Below, in pieces: positions 1-7,091 of a stretch of DNA of 64,000 nt. The notes beneath the pieces were generated by a model that saw nothing but the letters and a program-made list of their open reading frames with translations, searched no databases and was not told where the DNA came from. The number at the start of each line of letters is the position of its first letter. Within the stretch, counting starts at the first letter, position 1. This DNA comes from Roseateles sp. DAIF2 (GTDB lineage: Bacteria; Pseudomonadota; Gammaproteobacteria; Burkholderiales; Burkholderiaceae_C): the NCBI RefSeq assembly GCF_015624425.1, contig NZ_CP049919.1, forward strand, positions 1,116,001-1,180,000. The letters are read 5' to 3'. Both the position numbers and the translations under genes were made by a program.

Positions 1-861
1 CAGGGCCTCGGCCAGGGTCGCGTTGTCGAAGCTCAGACGCCGCTCCAGCCAGGGCGCGATGCCGGCCTGCGGCACCGCCGCGATCGGGCCGAGGCGCCCC
101 TGTGCATCCGCCAGCACCTGCTGGCCGGCGCCCAGCCGGAGCCGCGGCGCGCCTTCGGCCAGGCCGGCGACCTGCACCCGGCCTTCCTCCACCGCGACGG
201 CGACGCCATCGCGGCCCGGTACGCCCGGCGTGTGGCGCACCGCGAAGCGGGTGCCCAGCACGGTCACCCGCTGCGCGCCGGCCAGCACATCGAAGGGCCG
301 CTGCGGATCAGCGCTGACCTGGAACAAGACCTGACCCTCCAGCAGCCGCACCTCGCGGCGCTGGCGGTACAGCGCCACCTCGGCGCGGGTCGCGCTGTCC
401 AGGCGCAGCAGGCTGCCGTCCGGCAGCCGGACCTCCAGCTGCTGGCCGCGGGCGCTGGCGAAGCTGTGCTCATACTGCGGCTGGCGGGCCCAGAGGTCCC
501 AGCCCAGATAGCCCCCCAGCCCCAGGCTCAGCAGGCTGGCGGCCAGCGCCAGGCGCGGCCGCCGGGCGGCCGGGCGCCGCGCCGGCAGCGCCGCGCGCGC
601 CTTGTCGAGCGCCATGCGCTGCTTCAGCCAGGCGACGCCGGCCGGCGGCAGCGCGTCCAGCGCGCTCCACTCCCGCTGCCAGCGCTGCAGCGCCTCTTCA
701 TGGGCCGGGTCGGCGGCGCGCCAGGCCTGCAGGGCCTGCCGCTCGGCCGGGCCGAAGTCGCCCGAGCGGCTGCGCACCAGCCAGTCGAGTGCCACCTTCT
801 CGAGCGGCGCCGCGTCGGGGGCGGAGGGGGCTGGCGACGGGGCTGGCGAGGGCGGGATCAT
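1..861 (-). CDS. fecR: FecR-family anti-sigma/sensor protein (3' end outside window)
   Basis: Reading leftward from ATG at 861 gives 287 codons with no stop before the edge, so the C-terminus is missing. The N-terminal 75 residues hold the DUF4880 signature (DWLVR..SGDFGPAE, then AWR..DPAHEEAL.RW). A single membrane segment follows (LALAASLLSLGLGG, about 104-117), then the periplasmic FecR fold with LPDGSLLRLDS and VLGTRFAVR. In this family the inner-membrane protein relays TonB-receptor occupancy to an ECF sigma factor. The gene starts 58 bp after the sigma gene on the same strand, the usual fecI-fecR order, so a TonB receptor gene is expected just left of the window. Confidence 0.93.
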   Translation of the reverse strand, partial: MIPPSPAPSPAPSAPDAAPLEKVALDWLVRSRSGDFGPAERQALQAWRAADPAHEEALQRWQREWSALDALPPAGVAWLKQRMALDKARAALPARRPAARRPRLALAASLLSLGLGGYLGWDLWARQPQYEHSFASARGQQLEVRLPDGSLLRLDSATRAEVALYRQRREVRLLEGQVLFQVSADPQRPFDVLAGAQRVTVLGTRFAVRHTPGVPGRDGVAVAVEEGRVQVAGLAEGAPRLRLGAGQQVLADAQGRLGPIAAVPQAGIAPWLERRLSFDNATLAEAL

Positions 862-919
862 GGGCGTGCGGGGAACGGTGAACGGGGCGGGGTGACAAGG
901 GCTGGCGGGCGGGGCGGGC

Positions 920-1429
920 TCATGGGGTGGTCTCGCCGTCCAGCCGCTGCCGGCAGCGCCGGCAGGCCTGCAGCGCCAGCTGGATATGCTGCTCGACCAT
1001 CTTGCGTGAGATGCCCATGCGCTCGGCCACCTCGGCATGGGGCAGGCCGTCGAACTTGTGCAGCACGAAGGCCTCGCGGCAGCGCAGCGGCAGTGCGTCG
1101 ATCGTGGCCAGCAGCTGCCGCACCGCCTGGCTGGAGGCCAGCGCGGCCTGGGGTTCGTCGGCGAGCGGGGCCATCAGGCGCTCCAGCTCGGTCTGCAGCA
1201 GCTCGGCGTCGGCCGTCTCCGGCTCGCTGCCGCGGCGGCGGTACTGGTCGATCTGCAGATTGCGCGCGGTGCGGTAGAGCAGGGCGCGCGGCTCCTCGAC
1301 GGTGCGGCCGGACTGCTGCAGGGCCAGCACGCGGGCATAGCTCTCCTGCACCAGGTCGGCGGCGGCCTCGCGGTCGCGCAGCGAGCGCGAGCAGAAGTTC
1401 AGCAATTCCTTGTAATAGCGCTCGAACAC
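920..1429 (-). CDS. FecI-like ECF RNA polymerase sigma factor
   Basis: A 169-residue protein with only sigma region 2 (near the N-terminus, DREAAADLVQESYARVLAL) and region 4 (about 112-160, LPLRCREAFVLHKFDGLPHAEVAERMGIS), the layout of ECF sigma factors. The FDGLPHAEVAE helix is typical of the FecI/iron-uptake group. It is followed by fecR and preceded by a Fur-like palindrome about 63 bp upstream of the start, so induction under iron limitation is likely. The partner TonB receptor is presumed to lie outside the window. Initiation at ATG 1429 gives a normal family length. Confidence 0.93.
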   Translation of the reverse strand: MFERYYKELLNFCSRSLRDREAAADLVQESYARVLALQQSGRTVEEPRALLYRTARNLQIDQYRRRGSEPETADAELLQTELERLMAPLADEPQAALASSQAVRQLLATIDALPLRCREAFVLHKFDGLPHAEVAERMGISRKMVEQHIQLALQACRRCRQRLDGETTP

Positions 1430-1491
1430 GGCGTGGACGGCTCCGCAAGATGTCGGATCTCCCGTCCAGATGCCTTCAGGGTGTGGATAGG

Positions 1492-1506
1492 AATAATTCT
1501 TATTCT
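1492..1506. promoter_or_regulatory. Fur-box-like palindrome upstream of the ECF sigma gene
   Basis: A perfect inverted repeat, GAATAA-TTC-TTATTC, in an A/T-rich island of otherwise about 70% G+C DNA. On the minus strand it reads GAGAATAAGAATTATTCC, close to a Fur 7-1-7 site. A TTGAGA hexamer next to it could serve as a -35 element. The rest of the 166 bp between the sigma gene and the SDR gene holds nothing else recognisable. The link to Fur is inferred from the pattern and from the FecI-like gene downstream. Confidence 0.55.
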
Positions 1507-1595
1507 CTCAATGCCTTCGTGACGAATCGGCGATGCCCGGCGCGGCGCGGGGTTTTTTGTGGTTTCCGCGCCGAGCCGGGGCTTCGCAGGCGCGT

Positions 1596-2378
1596 TTACA
1601 GGAACATGCCGCCCGAGGCCTCGATGCGCTGGGCGTTGATCCAGCGGTTGTCCTCGGCCAGCAGCGCGGCGATCACCGGGCCGATGTCGTCGGGCAGGCC
1701 GACCCGGCCCAGTGCGGTCTGGCCGGCGATGAAGGCATTGACCTGGGCGTTGTCGCGAACCGTGCCGCCGCCAAAGTCGGTCTCGATCGCGCCGGGCGCC
1801 ACCGTGTTGACCGCGATGCCGCGACCGCCCAGCTCCTTGGCCAGGTAGCGGGTCAGCACTTCGACGCCGCCCTTCATCGCCGCATAGGCGCCGTAGCCGG
1901 GCAGGGCGAAGCGGGTCAGGCCGCTGGAGAGGTTGACGATGCGGCCGCCGTCGGCCAGCAGCGGCAACAGGGCCTGGGTCAGGAAGAAGGGGCCCTTCAG
2001 GTGGATGCGCATCAGCTCGTCGAACTGGGCCTCGCTGGTTTCGGCGAGCAGGGCATGAGCGCCGATGCCGGCGTTGTTGATCAGGAAATCGAAGCGCTCG
2101 CGCTGCCAGGTCTCGGCCAGCTGCGCCCGCAGGGCCGCGGCGAAGGCCGGGAACCCGCTGCTGTGGCCGACATCCAGTGGCAGTGCCTTGGCGCGGCGGC
2201 CCAGGGTCCGGATCTCGGCGACGACCTGCTCGGCCTCGGCGCGCTGGCTGCGGTAGGTCAGGATCACATCGACGCCGCGCCGGGCCAGGGCCAGCGCGGT
2301 GTTGCGGCCCAGGCCGCGGCTGCCGCCGGTGACCAGGGCGATCTTGGGGGAGGTGTTGCTGCTGCTGCTCATGCTCAT
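1596..2378 (-). CDS. SDR-family NAD(P)-dependent oxidoreductase
   Basis: A classical short-chain dehydrogenase of 260 residues. It has the cofactor motif TGGSRGLG near residue 17, INNAG near 90, an NLSSG serine, and the catalytic YxxxK as YAAMK. It ends with ASGGMFL, like many 3-oxoacyl reductase-type SDRs. I start it at ATG 2378, after an AGGAG ribosome site, rather than at the upstream in-frame ATG at 2417. It is divergent from a LysR gene 131 bp away, so it is probably that regulator's target. The substrate cannot be told from sequence. Confidence 0.9.
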   Translation of the reverse strand: MSMSSSSNTSPKIALVTGGSRGLGRNTALALARRGVDVILTYRSQRAEAEQVVAEIRTLGRRAKALPLDVGHSSGFPAFAAALRAQLAETWQRERFDFLINNAGIGAHALLAETSEAQFDELMRIHLKGPFFLTQALLPLLADGGRIVNLSSGLTRFALPGYGAYAAMKGGVEVLTRYLAKELGGRGIAVNTVAPGAIETDFGGGTVRDNAQVNAFIAGQTALGRVGLPDDIGPVIAALLAEDNRWINAQRIEASGGMFL

Positions 2379-2436
2379 GTCTTGCTCCTGAGAGGGTTTG
2401 GGGTTGAGGAAAAACATGGAAGGCAGTCTATTAATC

Positions 2437-2472
2437 GGCTTGATCTGGATAAATTGGCTTGATCTGATAAAA
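2437..2472. promoter_or_regulatory. Tandem direct repeat in the SDR/LysR divergent promoter region
   Basis: Two copies of GGCTTGATCTG(G)ATAAA lie at 2437-2453 and 2456-2472, offset by 19 bp, about two helical turns. A short inverted repeat TGTTCG...CGAACA (2474-2492) follows on the LysR side. Position between divergent genes and repeat phasing suggest an operator for the LysR protein encoded at 2510. This is inference; no matched consensus is known to me. Confidence 0.5.
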
Positions 2473-2509
2473 CTGTTCGCATGAAACGAACAAAAAGCCG
2501 AGGCAAGCG

Positions 2510-3421
2510 ATGATCCAGCCCGACGCGATGCGCGTCTTCGTGCGCGTGGCCGAGCTGGCCAGCTTCACCCAGGCGGCCGAGGGCCTGGGCCTGCCGAAGG
2601 CTAGCGTGTCCGGCGCGGTGCAGCGCCTGGAGGCGCAGTTGGGCACACGGCTGCTGCACCGCACCACCCGGCGTGTGCAGCTGACCCAGGACGGCCAGGC
2701 CTTCTATGAGCGCTGCAAGGACCTGCTGGCCGATCTGGAGGAGCTGCAGCAGCTCTTCCTGCCGACGCCGGCGGCACTGACCGGGCGGTTGCGGGTGGAC
2801 CTGCCGGTCGGTGCGGCGCGCCTGCTGGTGCTGCCGCGGCTGCCGGAGTTCATGGCCGCGCATCCGAAGCTGGAGATCGAGCTGAGCTGCACCGACCGGC
2901 GGGTGGACCTGGTGCGCGAGGGCTTCGACTGCGTGCTGCGGGTTGGCCAGCTGGGCGATTCCAGCCTGGTGGCGCGGCCGCTGGGCCGGCTGCGCCAGCT
3001 CAACCTGGCCAGCGCCGCCTATCTGCGCGCCCATGGCGTGCCGCGCAGCCTGGAGGACCTGGCCGGCCACCGGCTGATCCATTACGCCGCGGTGCTGGGC
3101 GCGCGCTCGCCGGGCTTCGAATACCTGGACGAGGCGGGCCGGCCGCAGAGCCTGCCGATGGCGGGCAGCCTGACGGTCAACAACTCCGAGGCCTACGAGG
3201 CCGCCTGCCTGGCCGGCGCGGGCCTGGCCCAGGTGCCGGTGCCGGGCCTGTCACCCCTGGTCGAGCAGGGCCTGCTGGTCGAGGTGCTGCCGCAATACCA
3301 GGCACCGCCGATGCCGGTCTCCCTGGTCTATGCGCACCGGCGCCAGCTGCCGCAGCGGGTTCAGGTCTTCATGAACTGGCTGACCGAGGTGCTGCGCCCG
3401 CATCTGCTGCCCTGGCCTTGA
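2510..3421 (+). CDS. LysR-family transcriptional regulator
   Basis: A 303-residue LTTR. The N-terminal winged HTH (MRVFVRVAELASFTQAAEGLGLPKASVSGAVQRLE-type pattern, about 4-60) is followed by the RTTRRVQLT wing and a two-lobed effector-binding domain. It resembles the large proteobacterial group regulating adjacent SDR or quinone reductase genes. It is divergent from the SDR gene at 1596-2378 and likely autoregulates through the repeats between them. Its 3' end overlaps the convergent FagA-like gene by 53 bp. Confidence 0.92.
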   Translation: MIQPDAMRVFVRVAELASFTQAAEGLGLPKASVSGAVQRLEAQLGTRLLHRTTRRVQLTQDGQAFYERCKDLLADLEELQQLFLPTPAALTGRLRVDLPVGAARLLVLPRLPEFMAAHPKLEIELSCTDRRVDLVREGFDCVLRVGQLGDSSLVARPLGRLRQLNLASAAYLRAHGVPRSLEDLAGHRLIHYAAVLGARSPGFEYLDEAGRPQSLPMAGSLTVNNSEAYEAACLAGAGLAQVPVPGLSPLVEQGLLVEVLPQYQAPPMPVSLVYAHRRQLPQRVQVFMNWLTEVLRPHLLPWP

Positions 3422-3809
3422 GATCGGGGCGCCGGATCGGGCCGGGATCGGCCGGGCCGGGGCCCAGCGGCAGGGCCGCGCGGGCGCGCTCCAGCTCGTC
3501 CTCCAGCGCGGCGACGCTGAGCGGGTCGTGCAGGGCCAGCTGCGAGCGCAGCCGCGCGAGCGGCAGGTCGGCATGCTCCAGGCAGAGGCTGCGCCAGAAC
3601 CAGGGCAGGCCCTCGTCGCGCGCGCAGCGCAGCAGGGTGTGCAGCATGCGCGCCTGGGTCGCCGCGGCCGGGCGCAGGCCACGCCGCACCAGCAGCTCGC
3701 CGGTGCCCAGATAGGCGCGCAGCCGGCCCACCTGGTCCGGGTAGAGGGCGCAGCGCACATGGACTTCCAGGCGTAGCCAGCGTTGGTGTAGCGGATCGGC
3801 GGGCTTCAT
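3369..3809 (-). CDS. FagA-like protein, stand-alone copy
   Basis: A 146-residue protein resembling the FagA encoded at 42463-42846. Both share a W-x-x-L start, CAL-x-PD, YL-x-x-G-x-x-L-x-R-x-GL, then LPW-x-WR-x-x-CL and a following LPL-x-x-L. FagA is a small Fur-regulated protein of unknown function first named for its position beside fumC. This copy has no fumC or sod neighbour. A strong Fur box lies about 36 bp upstream, with a TACAAT -10 element inside it, so a short-leader iron-starvation transcript is likely. The C-terminal 40 residues are proline/alanine-rich and overlap the LysR 3' end. The function is unknown. Confidence 0.78.
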   Translation of the reverse strand: MKPADPLHQRWLRLEVHVRCALYPDQVGRLRAYLGTGELLVRRGLRPAAATQARMLHTLLRCARDEGLPWFWRSLCLEHADLPLARLRSQLALHDPLSVAALEDELERARAALPLGPGPADPGPIRRPDLKARAADAGAAPRSASS

Positions 3810-3844
3810 CGGCGGAAGGACTCGGGCTGGATCGGATTTTTATT

Positions 3845-3863
3845 GTAATGCGAACCATTCTCA
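3845..3863. promoter_or_regulatory. Fur box upstream of the stand-alone fagA-like gene
   Basis: On the minus strand the site reads TGAGAATGGTTCGCATTAC, a common proteobacterial Fur-box form (GAGAATGnTTCGCATT). It overlaps a probable -10 hexamer TACAAT (3842-3847) about 33-38 bp before the start codon at 3809. The surrounding 3810-4043 interval holds no gene I can support. Confidence 0.72.
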
Positions 3864-4043
3864 ATAAAAGAAGGCCATCCCGTTTGCATCTGCTCACCGC
3901 CGTGCCATCGCGATACCGCTGCTTCACGCGGCTTTGCCGGACTTCACCGGCCGGCGGTCGCTGCCGGACCCGGGCGCGCCGTTGAGGAAGGGCGGCCGGC
4001 CCGGTCCGTATCCATCGCCTCTTCAGACAGGAGTGTCACCGCC

Positions 4044-4415
4044 ATGAAATCCACTGCCCAAAGACAAGGCGCGCGTCGCCTGCTGCTGCTCGCCGGCCTC
4101 GGCCTTGCCGGTCTGCTGTGCGCCGGCGCGGCGAGCGCGCGCGACGGCGCCGATGTCCGCTGGTCCGTCACCATCGGCAGCCCCGCGCGGGTCTATGCGC
4201 CGCCGCCCGTCGCCGTCTACCCGCAGCTCTATCCGCAGGCCTACCCGCGCCATGGAGCGCCGCGCGCCCATTACCAGCAGCCCACCCGCTGGGATCGCGA
4301 CGGCGATGGCATCCCGAACCGCTACGACCGCCGCTACAACCCGGCCTGGGATCGCGATGGCGACGGCGTGCCGAATCGCTACGACCGGCACGACCACAAC
4401 GCCTGGCGCCGTTGA
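4044..4415 (+). CDS. Small exported protein with thrombospondin type 3-like Ca-binding repeats
   Basis: A 123-residue protein with a clear signal peptide (basic start, hydrophobic run LLLLAGLGLAGLLCAG, cleavage after ASA near residue 32). A Pro/Tyr-rich middle follows, then two near-identical repeats of DRDGDG-x-PNRYD (about 89-113). Spaced D-x-D-x-D-G loops of this kind bind calcium in thrombospondin type 3 and related bacterial repeats. An AGGAG ribosome site precedes ATG 4044. It probably acts in the periplasm or outside the cell; the exact role is unknown. It stands alone. Confidence 0.82.
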   Translation: MKSTAQRQGARRLLLLAGLGLAGLLCAGAASARDGADVRWSVTIGSPARVYAPPPVAVYPQLYPQAYPRHGAPRAHYQQPTRWDRDGDGIPNRYDRRYNPAWDRDGDGVPNRYDRHDHNAWRR

Positions 4416-4457
4416 GGTTTAAGCTCGCGGCCTGCGATCAGCCAGGAGGCCGCGACG

Positions 4458-5747
4458 ATGTCCCATCGAGATGAACAAGGCCTGCCGCTGTCGGGCGCCA
4501 CCGATCCCGGGCTCGACGCGCTGCTGCGTGGCCTGGGCCAGTTCCGCTGCTTCAGCGGCGACCCGCTGGCCAGCGCCGAGGCCGCGCTGGCCGCCGCGCC
4601 GGCCCTGGTGATGGCGCATCTGCTGAAGGCCTGGCTGCTGCTGCTCAGCACCGAGGCGCCGGCCCTGGCGCCGGCGCGCGAAGCCCTGGCCACGGCGCGC
4701 GCGCTGCCGCACGATGCGCGCGAGGCCGCCCATCTGGGCGCGCTGACCGCGCTGGCCGAGGGGCGCTGGCATGAGGCCGGCCTGCGCCTGCAGGACCTCA
4801 GCATCGAATGGCCGCTGGACCTGCTGGCGCTGCAGGCCGGCCAGCAGATCGATTTCTTCACCGGCGACGCGCGCCTGCTGCGCGACCGCATCGCCCGCGC
4901 GCTGCCGGCCTGGGCGCCGGGCCGGCCCGGGCGCCATGCGCTGCTGGGCATGTATGCCTTCGGGCTGGAGGAGAACGGCGACTATGCGCGCGCCGAACGC
5001 CTGGGCCGCGAGGCGGTCGAGCTGGAGCCGCGCGACGCCTGGGCCCAGCATGCGGTGGCCCATGTGCTGGAGATGCAGGGCCGGCGCGCCGAGGGCATCG
5101 CCTGGATGCGCGGCAACCCCGGCTGGCAGCAGGACAGCTTCCTGGCGGTGCACAACTGGTGGCATCTGGCGCTCTACCACCTGGAGGCGGGCGAGTTCGA
5201 GGCGGTGCTGGCGCTCTACGACGGGCCGCTGAAGGGCGGCCGCTCGGACCTGGTGCTGGAGCTGGTCGACGCCAGCGCGCTGCTGTGGCGGCTGCGGCTG
5301 CGCGGCGTCGAGCTTGGGGACCGCTGGGCGGCGCTGGCGGAGCGCTGGACGCCCTTTGCCGGCAGCGGCAACTACGCCTTCAACGATGTGCATGCCGCGC
5401 TGGCCCTGGTGATGGCCGGCCGCACGGACGCGCTGGCCGAGTTGCGCGCCGCGCAGGACCGGGCCCAGGCCGCCGGCGGCGACAACGCGGCCTTCCTGCG
5501 CGAGGTGGGCCGGCCCGCCACCGAGGCGATGCTGGCCCATGCGGCGGGCGACTACCGGCGCGCCAGCGCGCTGCTGCGGCCGGTGCTCGGCCGCGCCCAG
5601 CGCTTTGGCGGCAGCCATGCGCAACGCGACCTGCTGGATCAGACCCTGATCGACGCGGCCGAGCGCGGCGGCGAGGCCGCGCTGGCACGGGCGCTGCGGA
5701 CGGAACGGTCCGAGCTCGCGGCGCAGCGGGCTAGTGTTGGCCGCTGA
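4458..5747 (+). CDS. TTC38-like tetratricopeptide-repeat protein
   Basis: A 429-residue all-helical protein built of degenerate TPR-like hairpins. The central block (EENGDYARAERLGREAVELEPRD, AQHAVAHVLEMQGR, and HNWWHLALYHLEAG) matches the TTC38 (tetratricopeptide repeat 38) family found in both bacteria and eukaryotes. No signal peptide or membrane segment is seen, so it should be cytoplasmic. The family has no established activity; TPR proteins usually act as scaffolds. It begins 42 bp after the Ca-repeat gene and ends inside the convergent 61-aa gene (17 bp overlap). Confidence 0.85.
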   Translation: MSHRDEQGLPLSGATDPGLDALLRGLGQFRCFSGDPLASAEAALAAAPALVMAHLLKAWLLLLSTEAPALAPAREALATARALPHDAREAAHLGALTALAEGRWHEAGLRLQDLSIEWPLDLLALQAGQQIDFFTGDARLLRDRIARALPAWAPGRPGRHALLGMYAFGLEENGDYARAERLGREAVELEPRDAWAQHAVAHVLEMQGRRAEGIAWMRGNPGWQQDSFLAVHNWWHLALYHLEAGEFEAVLALYDGPLKGGRSDLVLELVDASALLWRLRLRGVELGDRWAALAERWTPFAGSGNYAFNDVHAALALVMAGRTDALAELRAAQDRAQAAGGDNAAFLREVGRPATEAMLAHAAGDYRRASALLRPVLGRAQRFGGSHAQRDLLDQTLIDAAERGGEAALARALRTERSELAAQRASVGR

Positions 5748-5916
5748 GGGCTGCGGATCCCTGGCCGCGCTCGGCGGCCAGCAGTTCGCGTTCGGCCTGG
5801 GCCAGATCGTCGGCGATGCGGTCAATCCGGCTGCTCTGCCAGGGCAGTTCTTGATAGGCGGCCGCCAGCTCGCGTCGCAAGCGGGCGTAGCGGCCCGCCA
5901 GGGCCTCCAGTTCCAT
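5731..5916 (-). CDS. 61-residue helical small protein
   Basis: Start ATG 5916 is preceded by a strong ribosome site (AAAAGGAGG with 5-6 bp spacing), unusual for a spurious ORF in this GC-rich DNA. The protein (MELEALAGRYARLRREL..., ending AALSGQH) is predicted to be largely amphipathic helix and possibly coiled coil. It has no signal peptide or cysteines. It lies 82 bp downstream of fdhD on the same strand and could be the last gene of that operon. Its 3' end overlaps the convergent TPR gene. I do not recognise a family. Confidence 0.65.
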   Translation of the reverse strand: MELEALAGRYARLRRELAAAYQELPWQSSRIDRIADDLAQAERELLAAERGQGSAALSGQH

Positions 5917-5998
5917 GCAATCCTCCTTTTGCTGCACTGCAGTATGGCCCTGGAAATATGACCCTGACTGGTGGCGGGGGACTGCGAACATGGGATGG

Positions 5999-6841
5999 TC
6001 AGGCCGGCGGCGGCTCGTTCCCGGCCGGCCAGCCGCTATAAAAAGTGGCACGCTGCTCGCGCACGAAGCCTGCCAGCGCCAGGCCACAGTCATGTGCGGT
6101 GCGGATTGCCAGGTGAGTGGGTGCTGACACCGCGGCCAACAGGCCGATGCCGGCCTGGGCCGTCTTCTGCACCATCTCGAAGCTGGCGCGGCTGGTGACC
6201 GCGACAAAGCCCCGGCCCGGATCGGTGCCGGCGCGGGCCAGCGCGCCAACCAGCTTGTCCAGCGCGTTGTGGCGGCCGACATCCTCGCGCAGCAGGAGCA
6301 GGGCGCCGTCCGCGTCGCACCAGGCGGCGGCATGCAGGCCGCCGGCGCGCTGCTGCAGGGGCTGGGCCGCGGCCAGCTCGCGCATCGCGCGCTGCAGCGC
6401 ATCGCCGGCCAGGCGCGGCGGGGTCACCGGCCGCTTCAGCGGGCGCAGCACCTGGTCCAGGCTGTCGGTGCCGCACAGGCCGCAGCCGGTGCGGCCGGCC
6501 AGGTTGCGGCGGCGCTCCTTCAGCCGCATCTCGCAGCGCGCGCTGATGCGCAGCTGCGCGACCAGGCCCCCGTTGCAGCCGGCGGCGATCTCGACCTCCA
6601 GCAGGTCGGCGGGCGTGTCGATCAGGCCCTCGCTGAGCGAGAAACCGAGCGCGAAATCCTCCAGGTCCAGCGGCGTGGCCAGCATCACCACATGGGAGAT
6701 GCCGTTGTACTCCAGCGCCACCGGCACCTCCTCGGCGACCCAGTCCGCGCCGGTCTCGCCGCCGGGCCAGCGCCACGTGGCCAGCCGCGCCAGCGCGGCC
6801 GGCAGCGCGAGCTCTTCGTCCCCGTCGTCAATCTTGCGCAT
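5999..6841 (-). CDS. fdhD: Formate dehydrogenase accessory sulfurtransferase FdhD
   Basis: A 280-residue FdhD protein. In this family it passes sulfur from a cysteine desulfurase to the bis-MGD molybdenum cofactor, which formate dehydrogenases need for activity. The sulfur-carrying cysteines are present as GCGLCG (Cys120 and Cys123). The conserved ALGFSLSEGLI, REDVGRHNALDK and TSRASFEMVQK blocks are also intact. It overlaps the upstream 87-aa gene by 14 bp and sits in the same operon as the YdeP-type molybdo-enzyme, which it presumably matures. Confidence 0.95.
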   Translation of the reverse strand: MRKIDDGDEELALPAALARLATWRWPGGETGADWVAEEVPVALEYNGISHVVMLATPLDLEDFALGFSLSEGLIDTPADLLEVEIAAGCNGGLVAQLRISARCEMRLKERRRNLAGRTGCGLCGTDSLDQVLRPLKRPVTPPRLAGDALQRAMRELAAAQPLQQRAGGLHAAAWCDADGALLLLREDVGRHNALDKLVGALARAGTDPGRGFVAVTSRASFEMVQKTAQAGIGLLAAVSAPTHLAIRTAHDCGLALAGFVREQRATFYSGWPAGNEPPPA

Positions 6842-7091
6842 CGCCGCGCCCCGCCTCGGTCAGATGGGCCAGCCAGCGCCCGTTGTCCTCGCATTGCAGC
6901 CGTACCCAGCCGGGCCCGGCCACGCCGCCCAGCGCGGCGTCGCTCATCAAGGTGTACAGGCGCAGCAGCACGCTGACCCGCAGGCCCAGCTTCTTGGCCA
7001 GCCGCGGCAGGGCCACGCCCTGGCCCTGGTCCAGCTCCGCCAGCGCGCGCAGCGCGGCCTCGGCCAGGGCTTCGGGCGCGGTCTCAGGCAT
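6828..7091 (-). CDS. 87-residue protein between molybdo-oxidoreductase and FdhD
   Basis: I start at ATG 7091, which overlaps the upstream gene's stop by 8 bp; an ATG further upstream (7139) would lie deep inside that gene. The protein runs MPETAPEALAEAALRAL..., then AKKLGLRVSVLLRLYTLMSDA, which looks like a winged-helix core, and ends acidic. The gene overlaps fdhD by 14 bp, so translation of all three genes is coupled. Small proteins of this kind are commonly encoded beside FdhD in Burkholderiales. A role in cofactor insertion or regulation is only inference. Confidence 0.72.
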   Translation of the reverse strand: MPETAPEALAEAALRALAELDQGQGVALPRLAKKLGLRVSVLLRLYTLMSDAALGGVAGPGWVRLQCEDNGRWLAHLTEAGRGDAQD

